From a bacterium (GTDB lineage: Bacteria > Spirochaetota > Leptospiria > Leptospirales > Leptonemataceae): a stretch of DNA of 64,000 bases. Below the pieces are notes generated by a model. That model did no database searches, had not been told where the DNA came from, and saw only the letters and a list, made by a program, of their open reading frames with translations. Both the position numbers and the translations under genes were made by a program. The stretch is taken from contig JANSYA010000004.1 of NCBI GenBank assembly GCA_024742665.1, positions 1 to 64,000 on the forward strand. Direction: 5' to 3'. Shown here one piece after another: positions 8,263 through 16,838 of this stretch (position 1 is its first letter; the number at the start of each line of letters is the position of its first letter).

Positions 8263-9327
8263 TTAAATGCCGAACAGACGTTTGATGGTCGGAGCGATAT
8301 CCGGCAGCGGCACGATATGCCCCGCAGCGCCCATCGCTATGGCGGCCCGGGGCATGCCAAAAACGGTCGAGGTGCTTTCGTCCTGAGCGATCGTAATTCC
8401 GCCCGCGTCATGTAAGGACTTGAGGCCTTCCGCACCGTCATCGCCCATGCCGGTCATCAAAACGCCGATCGCGCTGGCGCCGAAGCTTTTGGAGACCGAT
8501 TCGAAGAGATGGCTGACCGAGGGGCGAAAGCCGTGAAAGTGTTCCGTCTTTTCGCTGCGCAAAGTCCCGTCCGCCGCGATTTGCAGATGGGTGTCTTCTT
8601 CCGGAAAATAGACATGCCCTGCCCGGGCGATCGTGCCTGGCTGCGCGATCTGCACTTTCAATGCGCACTGGGAATCGAGCCATTCAACGAGACCGCTGAG
8701 AAAGCCCAGGCTGATATGCTGAACGCAAAGAATCGGCGTGGGGAAACTCGCCGGCAAACCCGATAACAGCGCGGAATAAGCCTGCGGTCCGCCCGTCGAA
8801 GCGCCGATCGCGGTAACCTTGACTTTGCCCGCTGCGGCGCCCGTCTCCGCGGTTCCGGGCGTCTGAGCCGCAGCGGCCGTTCCGGGCGCCTGGGCTTTGT
8901 GAAAAACGACGACGCCGCTGACGACACGAATCTTGTTTAAGAGCTCGGCGGTGAAAGCGGCCTCTTCGCTCTGCAAACCGCCTTTGGGTTTCGGGAAGAC
9001 GTCGACCGCGCCGGCTCGCAACAATTCGAAAACATTGCCTTCGTCTTCTTTTTGTACGGCGATGCTGATGACCAGGATCGGCGTCGGACAGCGATCCATT
9101 ACGGCTCGCGTAAGTTCCAGGCCGTCCATGACGGGCATATTCAAATCGGTGCAGATTACGTCCGGCTTCAGCTGCTGAACTTTCTCCAGGGCTTCTTTGC
9201 CGTCCGCGGCCGTGTCGACGACTTCGATATCGTCCGCCGTGGCGAGCATGCGTTTGATTAATACAAGTACGAGGGGGGAATCATCCACCAGAAGGACGCG
9301 GATTTTTTCACTGCTCTGGCCAGACAT
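8263..9327 (-). CDS. cheB: CheB-type protein-glutamate methylesterase
   Basis: Removes methyl groups from receptor glutamates, and so provides adaptation in the chemosensory pathway. REC domain (about 8-125, Asp61 in CTDLNMPVMDG), an Ala/Thr-rich linker (about 145-168), then the methylesterase domain with Ser177 in GASTGG, His204 in VQHIS and Asp296 in MGDDGAEG, a complete catalytic triad. Its stop lies 41 bp before the cyclase gene and its start is 2 bp after cheA, so translation is probably coupled to cheA. By position it is the WspF equivalent. No CheD or CheC is in the operon. Confidence 0.95.
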   Translation of the reverse strand: MSGQSSEKIRVLLVDDSPLVLVLIKRMLATADDIEVVDTAADGKEALEKVQQLKPDVICTDLNMPVMDGLELTRAVMDRCPTPILVISIAVQKEDEGNVFELLRAGAVDVFPKPKGGLQSEEAAFTAELLNKIRVVSGVVVFHKAQAPGTAAAAQTPGTAETGAAAGKVKVTAIGASTGGPQAYSALLSGLPASFPTPILCVQHISLGFLSGLVEWLDSQCALKVQIAQPGTIARAGHVYFPEEDTHLQIAADGTLRSEKTEHFHGFRPSVSHLFESVSKSFGASAIGVLMTGMGDDGAEGLKSLHDAGGITIAQDESTSTVFGMPRAAIAMGAAGHIVPLPDIAPTIKRLFGI

Positions 9328-9329
9328 AA

Positions 9330-11882
9330 TTATAATAATCTCCTGAGGGTATCGAGCAAAATCGCCTGATTGAATCCGCTCTTTGTAATATAAGCGCTCG
9401 CGCCAGCTTCCATTCCGCGGCGTCGGTGCTCTTCCGTCGACAGAGTTGTCACAAGTACAACCGGCAGCTCCCGAAATTCTTCGTGCGCTCGGACCTTCGC
9501 CGCGAAGGTGAAGCCGTCCATATTCGGCATTTCAACATCCGAGACGATCGCGTCAATCTTTCCGGGATTCGCCGTGAGCTTTTGATAGGCTTCCTGACCG
9601 TCGACCGCGACCACGACTTCAAAGCCGGCGCGCTCCAGAATCCGCTTTTCCTGCATACGCGTCGTGATCGAATCTTCGGCGAGCAGGATCGTATGCACCC
9701 GGGATTCTTCGTCCTGGCTTTCCTGAACGTCGCGCGTCTCCGATTGCATGCCCGCGCTCGTTTCGCTTTCGAGCAGATCGCGCGCGCTCAGCACGACGCA
9801 TACGCTGCCGGATTCGAGAATCGTCATGCCCGCGACATTACGCACTCCGCTTAATATCGCGCCGGAAGGTTTGAATATAATTTCTTGCTCGTCCAACAGA
9901 TCGTCTACGAGCAATGCCAGACGCCGGTCGCCGTTTCGAATTACGAAAGAATGCGCCAGACGCGAAACCCCTTCCTGAACGCCCGCGTCAGCGTCCGCAC
10001 TTTCCGGTAATTCCAGCAATCGCGCCAGTCGCGCCATCGAAATTAAATCATCGCCCAGTTTTACGGTACTGCGACCTTCCATCGAAAAGATTTCGCTGCG
10101 ATCGATCATCTGCGTCATTTCCACGAATTCCGTGGGAATCGCGAAGGTCTGACCGGCCGTCTGCACCAGCAGCACCCGCGTCGTCGTCAGGGCCGTCGGC
10201 AGCACCAGGCGAAAGGTCGTGCCCGCCCCCGACTGCGACTCGACTTCGATCGCGCCTTTCAAGAGCTCCACGTTATTGCGCACCACGTCCATGCCCACAC
10301 CGCGCCCCGATACGTCGGTGATCATCGTCTTCGTCGAAAAGCCCGGCAAAAAGATCAGTTGATAGGCCTGTTCGGGAGTGAGTTGCGCGGCCTGCTCGGC
10401 GGTGATCACCCCGCGCTCCAATGCGACAGCGCAAATACGTTCCGGATCAAGGCCGCGGCCGTCGTCCTGAATTTCAACGGCGACGTTGCGGCCCTGTTGC
10501 CGGCCGCGCAGAATCAGACGGGCGCTGCGGGCTTTGCCGGCCCGCTCGCGTTCGTCCGGCGATTCGACGCCGTGGTCCACCGCGTTGCGCAACAAGTGCA
10601 TGAGCGGATCTTTCATCTCTTCGACGATACGTTTGTCGGCCCGGGTCTCGCCGCCTTCGACAATCAATTCGACCTCTTTGTTTTCTTCCCGGGCGAGATC
10701 CCGCACGGTGCGCGGAAACAGGCCGAAGAGCGTGGACAGGGGCAGCATGCGCGCGTCCCGAATATCATCTTCCAGGCGGTCGGCGATCAATTCCAGCTTC
10801 GTGCCGTCTTCCGAACTTTCCTGCTTGAGTTGATCGAGAAATCCGCTCAGGCGTTCGAGCCGTTCGCGTTCGTCGTTGAGATAGTCGCGTATGCGATCTA
10901 TCGCCGTCCGGCTCTGTTCGGACATCTGCGCGCGATCCGTTTCGAGATCCGAAAGCACGCGGCGACGCGCGGCGCTGGCCCGATTCCAGTCTTCCCAGAA
11001 TCCAATGATCTCCTCGATGTCGTCCGGTCGGCGACGCACTCGTTGCGCGGCGACAGTCAGCTCACCGACCTGGTTGAGCAGGGAGTCGAGCTTCTCAGTG
11101 TTGATCCGAATCGTTTCAATGCGATATTCTTCCGACCGGCCGGTCGGCGGGACGGCTGCTCCGCTCACAGTCACCGGCGCGGCTTCAGTCGGCTCGGGAA
11201 CGGGAGCCGGCACGGCGGCGCCGATATTTGCCGGAGGCGCGGGCGGTGCGGCCGGCGGGCTCTGATCGCCGACGAGCGGTTGGGCGGCTTCCTCCCGGGA
11301 AAGCGGCGTTTGGTCCGGGCTCGCCGGAGCATCTGGAACGCCCGCGGGCGCCCCGGTCCCGGGCGCGCTCTCGTTCAATTGGGCCGGGGCTTCGCTCGCC
11401 GGTTCCGAAACGAACGCGTCAGTCTGCGCAGATTCGGAGGCCGGCGATTCCGCCGACGACGGCCCCGGGGCGGCTTCCCGCTGCGAAGAACGCGAAGCCG
11501 GCAGCGGCGTATTACCTACGAGCACGTCGCTCACCGCGACGACGTCGACCGAAGCGGCGTTGCCGGTTACGGCTTCATGCACCAGATCGCGAATGGCGTC
11601 GACCGCCACATAGATGCGATCGATCGTTTCGGAATCGAGCTGATTTTCGCCGCGCTTCGCCTGGCCCAGGCGATCTTCGAGCAAATGCGAAAGCTGTTCG
11701 ACGCCCTCGACGCCGAGCATACGCGAAGCGCCTTTCATACTGTGAGCTTCGCGAAAGACTTCGTCTAAGCGCGCCTGATCGTCCGGCACCTTTTCCAGAT
11801 GCAGCAGACCCTCATCGAGTTTTTGAAGATGCTCTTCACTCTCGATTCGGAACAGGTCCCGGAGTTCATCGTCCTGTATCAT
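9330..11882 (-). CDS. cheA: hybrid CheA histidine kinase with C-terminal receiver
   Basis: Central kinase of the chemosensory operon. HPt domain (about 1-110) with phospho-His47 in EAHSMKGASRM; a long Pro/Ala-rich linker (about 125-250) with no recognisable P2 domain; dimerisation helices (RINTEKLDSLLNQVGELT); HATPase with N-box HLLRNAVDHG, G1 DDGRGLDPE and G2 GRGVGMDVVRNN; a CheW-like domain; and a C-terminal REC domain (about 725-850) with SDVEMPNMDGF. The CheA-REC fusion is typical of Wsp, Frz and Pil-Chp type systems and not of flagellar ones. The ATG at 11882 follows an in-frame GTG at 11885. Phosphate may go to the fused receiver, CheB or the REC-cyclase. Confidence 0.95.
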   Translation of the reverse strand: MIQDDELRDLFRIESEEHLQKLDEGLLHLEKVPDDQARLDEVFREAHSMKGASRMLGVEGVEQLSHLLEDRLGQAKRGENQLDSETIDRIYVAVDAIRDLVHEAVTGNAASVDVVAVSDVLVGNTPLPASRSSQREAAPGPSSAESPASESAQTDAFVSEPASEAPAQLNESAPGTGAPAGVPDAPASPDQTPLSREEAAQPLVGDQSPPAAPPAPPANIGAAVPAPVPEPTEAAPVTVSGAAVPPTGRSEEYRIETIRINTEKLDSLLNQVGELTVAAQRVRRRPDDIEEIIGFWEDWNRASAARRRVLSDLETDRAQMSEQSRTAIDRIRDYLNDERERLERLSGFLDQLKQESSEDGTKLELIADRLEDDIRDARMLPLSTLFGLFPRTVRDLAREENKEVELIVEGGETRADKRIVEEMKDPLMHLLRNAVDHGVESPDERERAGKARSARLILRGRQQGRNVAVEIQDDGRGLDPERICAVALERGVITAEQAAQLTPEQAYQLIFLPGFSTKTMITDVSGRGVGMDVVRNNVELLKGAIEVESQSGAGTTFRLVLPTALTTTRVLLVQTAGQTFAIPTEFVEMTQMIDRSEIFSMEGRSTVKLGDDLISMARLARLLELPESADADAGVQEGVSRLAHSFVIRNGDRRLALLVDDLLDEQEIIFKPSGAILSGVRNVAGMTILESGSVCVVLSARDLLESETSAGMQSETRDVQESQDEESRVHTILLAEDSITTRMQEKRILERAGFEVVVAVDGQEAYQKLTANPGKIDAIVSDVEMPNMDGFTFAAKVRAHEEFRELPVVLVTTLSTEEHRRRGMEAGASAYITKSGFNQAILLDTLRRLL

Positions 11883-11904
11883 CACGATAATCGACCTGTT
11901 TCAG

Positions 11905-13953
11905 CTATTTGCCCTGGCGCCCGTCGTCCGAAGCGCGTCGGCGAAACAAACGATCATATGCGCTCGGTCCGCCGGTCATGAGCAGGCGCAGTTTTTCGGA
12001 GGCGGTATTCAATTGATGCACGCCCTGCTTGGTTTGCATGGCGCCGGTCGCGCTCTCGCGCGCGCCGCTGTTGACCTCGTTCATCGCCTGGACGACTTCA
12101 TTCACCGCGGTCGCCTGCTGCTGCACGTTCAAGGATATCTGACGCGTATTTTCTACGACCTGCCCCATTTCGCCTGAAACTCGTTGAAAGGCCTGCGCCG
12201 CCCGGCCCGCCACCTCTTCGCTTGCGTCGACGCTTTTTGTGCCTTCGTCAGTGGCCATCACCGTCGCGTCCGTGGCGTGTTGAATTTCAGAGACCAGGTT
12301 TTGAATGCGTTCGGCCGATTTCTTACTCTGGTCGGCGAGCTTACGAATTTCCGAGGCGACGACCGCGAAGCCTTTGCCGTGTTCACCGGCGCGCACCGCT
12401 TCGACCGCCGCGTTTAGCGCCAGCATATTGGTTTGATTGGCAAGGTCGCCGACAAAGCTGGTGATATTTCCGATTTGATGCGTTTGTTCGCTGAGATGCG
12501 AAATCTGTTCCGCAATCGCGCTGACTTTGTTTTTGATGCCGTGCATGCCCGACTGCATCTCGTCGACCATCTGCTGACCTTCTTCGGCGGCGGTCCTGGC
12601 TTCCCGGGCTCCGCTGGCCACGCTTTCGGCCTGTCCCGCGGTCTGGCGGGAAGTCGCCCCGAGTTCGGCCATCGTCGACGTGGTCTGGTTGACCGAAGCC
12701 GACTGCTGCTGCGCGACGCTTTCCTGTTCGTCGACTGTCGCCGCGATTTCGTGGGCCGAGCTCGTTAAGATGCTGACGATTTCGTTTACCGGATCGGAAA
12801 TTCGCACCGCTAAAAACAGGGTGCCGGCGGAAACGAGGATCAGGATCAGCAGGGTCAAAACCCCCGAGTTCAGGATCATTTTATCCAGCACCTCGTAAGC
12901 TTCGTCTAAGTCCATTTTAACGATGAGAGCGTAGTCGTGGTTATCGAGTTTGATTTTCGTAAAGGCGCTGAAGGCGCCATGTTCGCGGTAGTCTTGCGTG
13001 GTTATGACCCCCGTCTCCCCCGCGAAGGCGAGCTTGACCGCCTCGGTATTGGCGGCATACTCAGGATTCAAGAGGGTCTGCACGCCATCGTCCAACAGCA
13101 GTTTCGAATTGGAACGGAACAGGCCGTCTTTACCGACCAGATAGATTTCGCCGGTCTTGCCAAGACCCGTCGCGCTGTGCATGAGTTCATCCAGACGTTT
13201 CTGGGAGTACTGAAAGATCAGCACGCCCGCGTTGCGTCCGTTCACGACAATCGGCGTCGCCTTAAAATACGCCGGATCATCGGCGGAAGGTCCGTACGGT
13301 TCGAAATCGGTCGCGAATATTGCGTTGGCCTGGTTCGAGGAACGCGCTTCTTTAAATACGCGGGCAATGTGCGTATCCTTCCACTGGCCGCTCAGAAGGC
13401 TCGTGGCGAAGTCGAGCTCCTTAAAGACGGAGTAGACGATATAGCCGGTTTCCGAATCGACCAGGAAAATATCGTAATAGTGATTTTCGTTCAAGAATTC
13501 CCGATAGTATGTGTGGTATCGACGGTGCACGGCGTCGTAGGCCCCGGCGGAGGGAGCCCGCACCAGCAGATCTTTTTTGCCCTGCTCGTTGGGATTGTCG
13601 GTAATATAACTGCTCTGGAGTCGGCGCATCGCTCCTTCGCGACCGCCTTCGTCTGCGGCCACGCTTTCGAAAGCGCGACGAAACTCCCGCATCGCATCCA
13701 CAGTCGCGGGATTCGACGCTTCGGTTTTCAAATTGACCGTGACCGTATCCCACCACCGTTCCAGACTGCGCTTCTGCATGTCTCGAATATTCGCCAGGCG
13801 CTGACTCTGTTCAGACTTAATATCCGCCCGCGCGAAAATATAGCTCACCGAAACGAGCAGCAGAATGCCCAGGGCGGCCATAAAAACATTAAAGGCGATG
13901 ATTCGTTTCTTGAAATCAAGGCGTAACATTAAGCGAGTTAAATTTTCGATCAT
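11905..13953 (-). CDS. methyl-accepting chemotaxis protein
   Basis: Membrane receptor of the operon. TM1 (about 17-42), a large periplasmic sensing region (about 43-368) that looks like a Cache-type fold, TM2 (about 368-392), only a short link (AVRISDPVNEIVSIL) in place of a clear HAMP domain, then a cytoplasmic signalling coiled coil. The hairpin tip NMLALNAAVEAVRAGEHGKG is the conserved CheA/CheW contact. The C-terminus is a basic tail without the NWETF-type pentapeptide that tethers CheR, in keeping with a dedicated TPR-bearing CheR. It starts 1 bp after the cheW-cheW stop. By position it is the WspA equivalent. The ligand or stimulus is unknown. Confidence 0.93.
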   Translation of the reverse strand: MIENLTRLMLRLDFKKRIIAFNVFMAALGILLLVSVSYIFARADIKSEQSQRLANIRDMQKRSLERWWDTVTVNLKTEASNPATVDAMREFRRAFESVAADEGGREGAMRRLQSSYITDNPNEQGKKDLLVRAPSAGAYDAVHRRYHTYYREFLNENHYYDIFLVDSETGYIVYSVFKELDFATSLLSGQWKDTHIARVFKEARSSNQANAIFATDFEPYGPSADDPAYFKATPIVVNGRNAGVLIFQYSQKRLDELMHSATGLGKTGEIYLVGKDGLFRSNSKLLLDDGVQTLLNPEYAANTEAVKLAFAGETGVITTQDYREHGAFSAFTKIKLDNHDYALIVKMDLDEAYEVLDKMILNSGVLTLLILILVSAGTLFLAVRISDPVNEIVSILTSSAHEIAATVDEQESVAQQQSASVNQTTSTMAELGATSRQTAGQAESVASGAREARTAAEEGQQMVDEMQSGMHGIKNKVSAIAEQISHLSEQTHQIGNITSFVGDLANQTNMLALNAAVEAVRAGEHGKGFAVVASEIRKLADQSKKSAERIQNLVSEIQHATDATVMATDEGTKSVDASEEVAGRAAQAFQRVSGEMGQVVENTRQISLNVQQQATAVNEVVQAMNEVNSGARESATGAMQTKQGVHQLNTASEKLRLLMTGGPSAYDRLFRRRASDDGRQGK

Positions 13954-13954
13954 A

Positions 13955-15064
13955 TTATTTTACCGACCCGGAACCGACGTTTTGTGCGCCGGTTAAGATA
14001 CCGCCTTCAAGTATTACGCCCGCCAGATCCATCAGCGGGGCGAATCGTTCGCCGTACGGCACCGCGCCGCGCAGAAATTTGCGGCTCCCTCCGGAGGGCG
14101 TCGACGGTATTTCCTGCAAACGATCCGCAGGGATGCTGAGAATATCCAGAACTTCGTCCACGACGACGCCCAGCACCATCTCCGCGATCCGTGCGATCAC
14201 CAATTTGCTGCCCCGACTGCGACCCGGCGCAGTCAGATTTAAGGCGCCCCGAATATCCACCAGAGTTAGAATTTCGCCCCGCAGATTCATGCAACCCACA
14301 ATATGGTTCGGCGTGCACGGCACGAGCGTTGGACTCTTAACGTCCGTAAATTCAACGACGTGGTCGAGCTCGATCGCGAACAGCTCGCGGCCCAGCGAAA
14401 GGATCGCGACCTGCAAAAGTTCGCCGCCGCTGTGCTCGTCGGCCGTACCGGCTCGCAGCAGGGCCTTCGCGCGTTTTTGAAAAATCTCGCGTTCCGCAGG
14501 AGTCGCTTCCGGACAGAAGATCGGAATCTCACGGGACGGCACGCTTTCCAGTTCGCCGCTTTCGCCCAGGCTCGCGTTGACTTCGAGGATCTGCTCGTGC
14601 AAACCCTGAGTATAGCGCAGCAGCCGGTCCTCATCGAGCAGAGTGATCAATTCATCGCCCAGTCGCGCGACATGCGAAATATACAGCGACGCCCGGCCGC
14701 TCGACTCCATGCCGTATTCCGGGGGATCGGAAATTTGCTCCGGCGCGAAGGTCCGCACTTCCCGCACCGCATCGACTATAATTCCCGTTAAGTTCTCTTC
14801 ATCATCAATTAATACGACTACGCGATTCGTAGTTTGATAGCGCGCCGCGCGGTAGCCCAGGCGCAGATTCAGGTCGACGACAGTGACGATCCGCCCCCGC
14901 AGATTGAAGATGCCGGGAGTATCGAAGGGGGCCTGGGCCACCGGCGTCAGCTCAGGCAACCACAGAATTTCAAACACGCGGGCCACCGGCACGGCGTAGC
15001 GCGCCCCGGCCAGTTCGAACAGCAGGCAGGACAGCTGCTCGCCCTGTGTTTCAGAGTTTTCCAT
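13955..15064 (-). CDS. tandem CheW-CheW coupling protein
   Basis: Couples the receptor to CheA. The single 369-residue chain contains two complete CheW domains: one at about 10-150 (FELAGARYAVPVARVFEI, FNLRGRIVTVVDLN) and one at about 217-355 (LGRELFAIELDHVVEF, MNLRGEILTLVDIRG). Between them is a charged linker of about 65 residues. In Wsp-type operons two separate CheW proteins, WspB and WspD, are usual; here both roles may sit in one protein. It starts 35 bp after cheR and ends 1 bp before the receptor gene. Confidence 0.93.
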   Translation of the reverse strand: MENSETQGEQLSCLLFELAGARYAVPVARVFEILWLPELTPVAQAPFDTPGIFNLRGRIVTVVDLNLRLGYRAARYQTTNRVVVLIDDEENLTGIIVDAVREVRTFAPEQISDPPEYGMESSGRASLYISHVARLGDELITLLDEDRLLRYTQGLHEQILEVNASLGESGELESVPSREIPIFCPEATPAEREIFQKRAKALLRAGTADEHSGGELLQVAILSLGRELFAIELDHVVEFTDVKSPTLVPCTPNHIVGCMNLRGEILTLVDIRGALNLTAPGRSRGSKLVIARIAEMVLGVVVDEVLDILSIPADRLQEIPSTPSGGSRKFLRGAVPYGERFAPLMDLAGVILEGGILTGAQNVGSGSVK

Positions 15065-15099
15065 ATTGTTCTAATAGCTACGGGAGAAATCGCCCCGGG

Positions 15100-16758
15100 C
15101 TACAAACTCGCCTCGACCCTTTCGATCAGATGCTCCGCGGTTTGCCCGTTGTATTCTTCAATTTCGGTTCCCGGCGGCAGCCCCTTGAGGAGCTCACACG
15201 CCGAAGTCAGCATTCGGCGCGCCCGGGCCGTGTCGCCTTCCCGTTCGTACAGCAGCCCCAGCTCCAGATATCCGGGAATATAGCCGGAATCCACATAGAT
15301 CGACCGTTTCAGGAGGTCCATCGAGCGAAGCGGATCGCCCTGCTCTTCCGAAATTTGGGCGAGCAAGAAATAGCCGCGCACGCCGAAAGGATGTTCTTTC
15401 AGGAGCTGGTTCAAAAGCAGGCCGGCTGCCTCATGCTGCCCGAGATTCGCGTAGGCCCGGGCCAGAAGATAGCCCCCGTCTTCGTCGGCGGGATGCTGCC
15501 GGCGGTGGGTCTTCAGCAATTCCACCGCCGCAGCGTAGTCCCCGGCGCCCACCGCGGCCCGGGCCTGTTCCAGACCGGCGGCAGCCGCTGATTCGGACGC
15601 GCCGGGCGGAAGCTCCGCACTTGAAGGACCGGCGGCGCTCTCCGCTTCCTCGGACGGCACGGCCCCGGATTTTCGGGGCGGCGGGCTCGATGCCTGGTTT
15701 TCCGTGCGACCGGCCGCGAAAGTCCGCCCGGCGGATTCCCCGAACGGCGGCTGTTCGGAAGGCGCAGACCGGGCGGGTTTCGGATCTTGCGCCGGCGCGC
15801 CGGCCGGATTCGCGGAAACCGTGCCAGGCCTGGGAGTCGGCCCGGGAGTTGGCATTGAAGCGGCAATGGGCGGGGGCGTAGAGGAGGACGCCGGGCTCAC
15901 GGCCTTTTCGCTGTCCGACTCTTTTTGATATAGAATCGACGCCGGAAAAATCCGCGTGGCGAGACCGGCGGGACGCGCCTCGGATAATTCCCCGTGGCCC
16001 GTGACCAGCATGCCGCCCACGATCAGGCTGCGCTCCATCTTCGCCACTATGCCGGCAATCACGGACGCCTGTAGATAAATGAAAACGTTCCGACACAGAA
16101 TTAAATCCATGTCGCGAATCTGTCCGCCCGGCTCCGGATAACTCGCGGCATGCAGGTCGTGCACGCGAAAGCTGACCATGCCCTGGATCTCCGGTAAGAC
16201 CCGATAGGTTCCCGACTCTTCAGTAAAGAATCGCGACTGGCGCTCGGCGGATACCTGGCGAAAGGACCACTTCGTATAGCGTCCGGAGCGCGCCCGCTCG
16301 ACGGCCTCCGCGTTGGGATCGGTGCCGAGAATCAGCACCTGCCAGTTTTCGGCGTCGGGCAAAAGATCATAGACCAGGGCGGCCAGTGAATACGGCTCTT
16401 CGCCCGTCGAACAACCCGCACTCCAAATACGCAGGCGTAGATCGCCGGCCTTCCGCCGGGCGGCGATGAGTTCCGGCAGGAGCTCGTCTTGAATCAGCGC
16501 GATCTGGCCCGTGTCTCGAAAGAAATAGCTTTCGCCCGGAACCAGGTGCGCGGTCAAATAGCCCCATTCGGAATCTCCCGCCGCTTCCGGACTGCGCTCC
16601 TCCAGAAAACGCAAATAGTCTTCGGTCCGCCGGAGCCTGAGCTCACCCATGCGCGCTTCGATGGCGCTGATGAATTTATCCCGATCCGCGGGTCGAAAGT
16701 GAATGCCCGTGCGCCTGGCGATCAGCGCCTGCAGCTGTGTAATTTCGCTTTCGTTCAT
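15100..16758 (-). CDS. CheR methyltransferase with C-terminal TPR domain (WspC-like)
   Basis: S-adenosylmethionine-dependent methylation of receptor glutamates. The CheR catalytic core is at about 1-275, with the SAM site IWSAGCSTGEEPYSLA, LGTDPNAEAVERAR and DLILCRNVFIYL. A Pro/Ala-rich disordered linker (about 280-390) leads to a TPR region (about 393-545) of roughly four helix pairs. CheR-TPR fusions are the WspC/FrzF type and usually act on a dedicated receptor through the TPRs. It is the first gene of the operon, 80 bp after uvrA on the same strand, so it could have its own promoter or read through from uvrA. The ATG at 16758 is chosen because the family N-terminus starts there. Confidence 0.93.
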   Translation of the reverse strand: MNESEITQLQALIARRTGIHFRPADRDKFISAIEARMGELRLRRTEDYLRFLEERSPEAAGDSEWGYLTAHLVPGESYFFRDTGQIALIQDELLPELIAARRKAGDLRLRIWSAGCSTGEEPYSLAALVYDLLPDAENWQVLILGTDPNAEAVERARSGRYTKWSFRQVSAERQSRFFTEESGTYRVLPEIQGMVSFRVHDLHAASYPEPGGQIRDMDLILCRNVFIYLQASVIAGIVAKMERSLIVGGMLVTGHGELSEARPAGLATRIFPASILYQKESDSEKAVSPASSSTPPPIAASMPTPGPTPRPGTVSANPAGAPAQDPKPARSAPSEQPPFGESAGRTFAAGRTENQASSPPPRKSGAVPSEEAESAAGPSSAELPPGASESAAAAGLEQARAAVGAGDYAAAVELLKTHRRQHPADEDGGYLLARAYANLGQHEAAGLLLNQLLKEHPFGVRGYFLLAQISEEQGDPLRSMDLLKRSIYVDSGYIPGYLELGLLYEREGDTARARRMLTSACELLKGLPPGTEIEEYNGQTAEHLIERVEASL

Positions 16759-16838
16759 TCAGATATGGGAGCCGATCCGACGCGGCCGGTCTTCAAATCC
16801 CGCCGCTTCCCCTTCGGGCCGCGCACTTCGAAGGCGCT

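Noticed and set aside
10359-11768. Long plus-strand frame opposite cheA
   Set aside because: Shadow of a GC-rich gene with no domain content; cheA is clearly the real gene.
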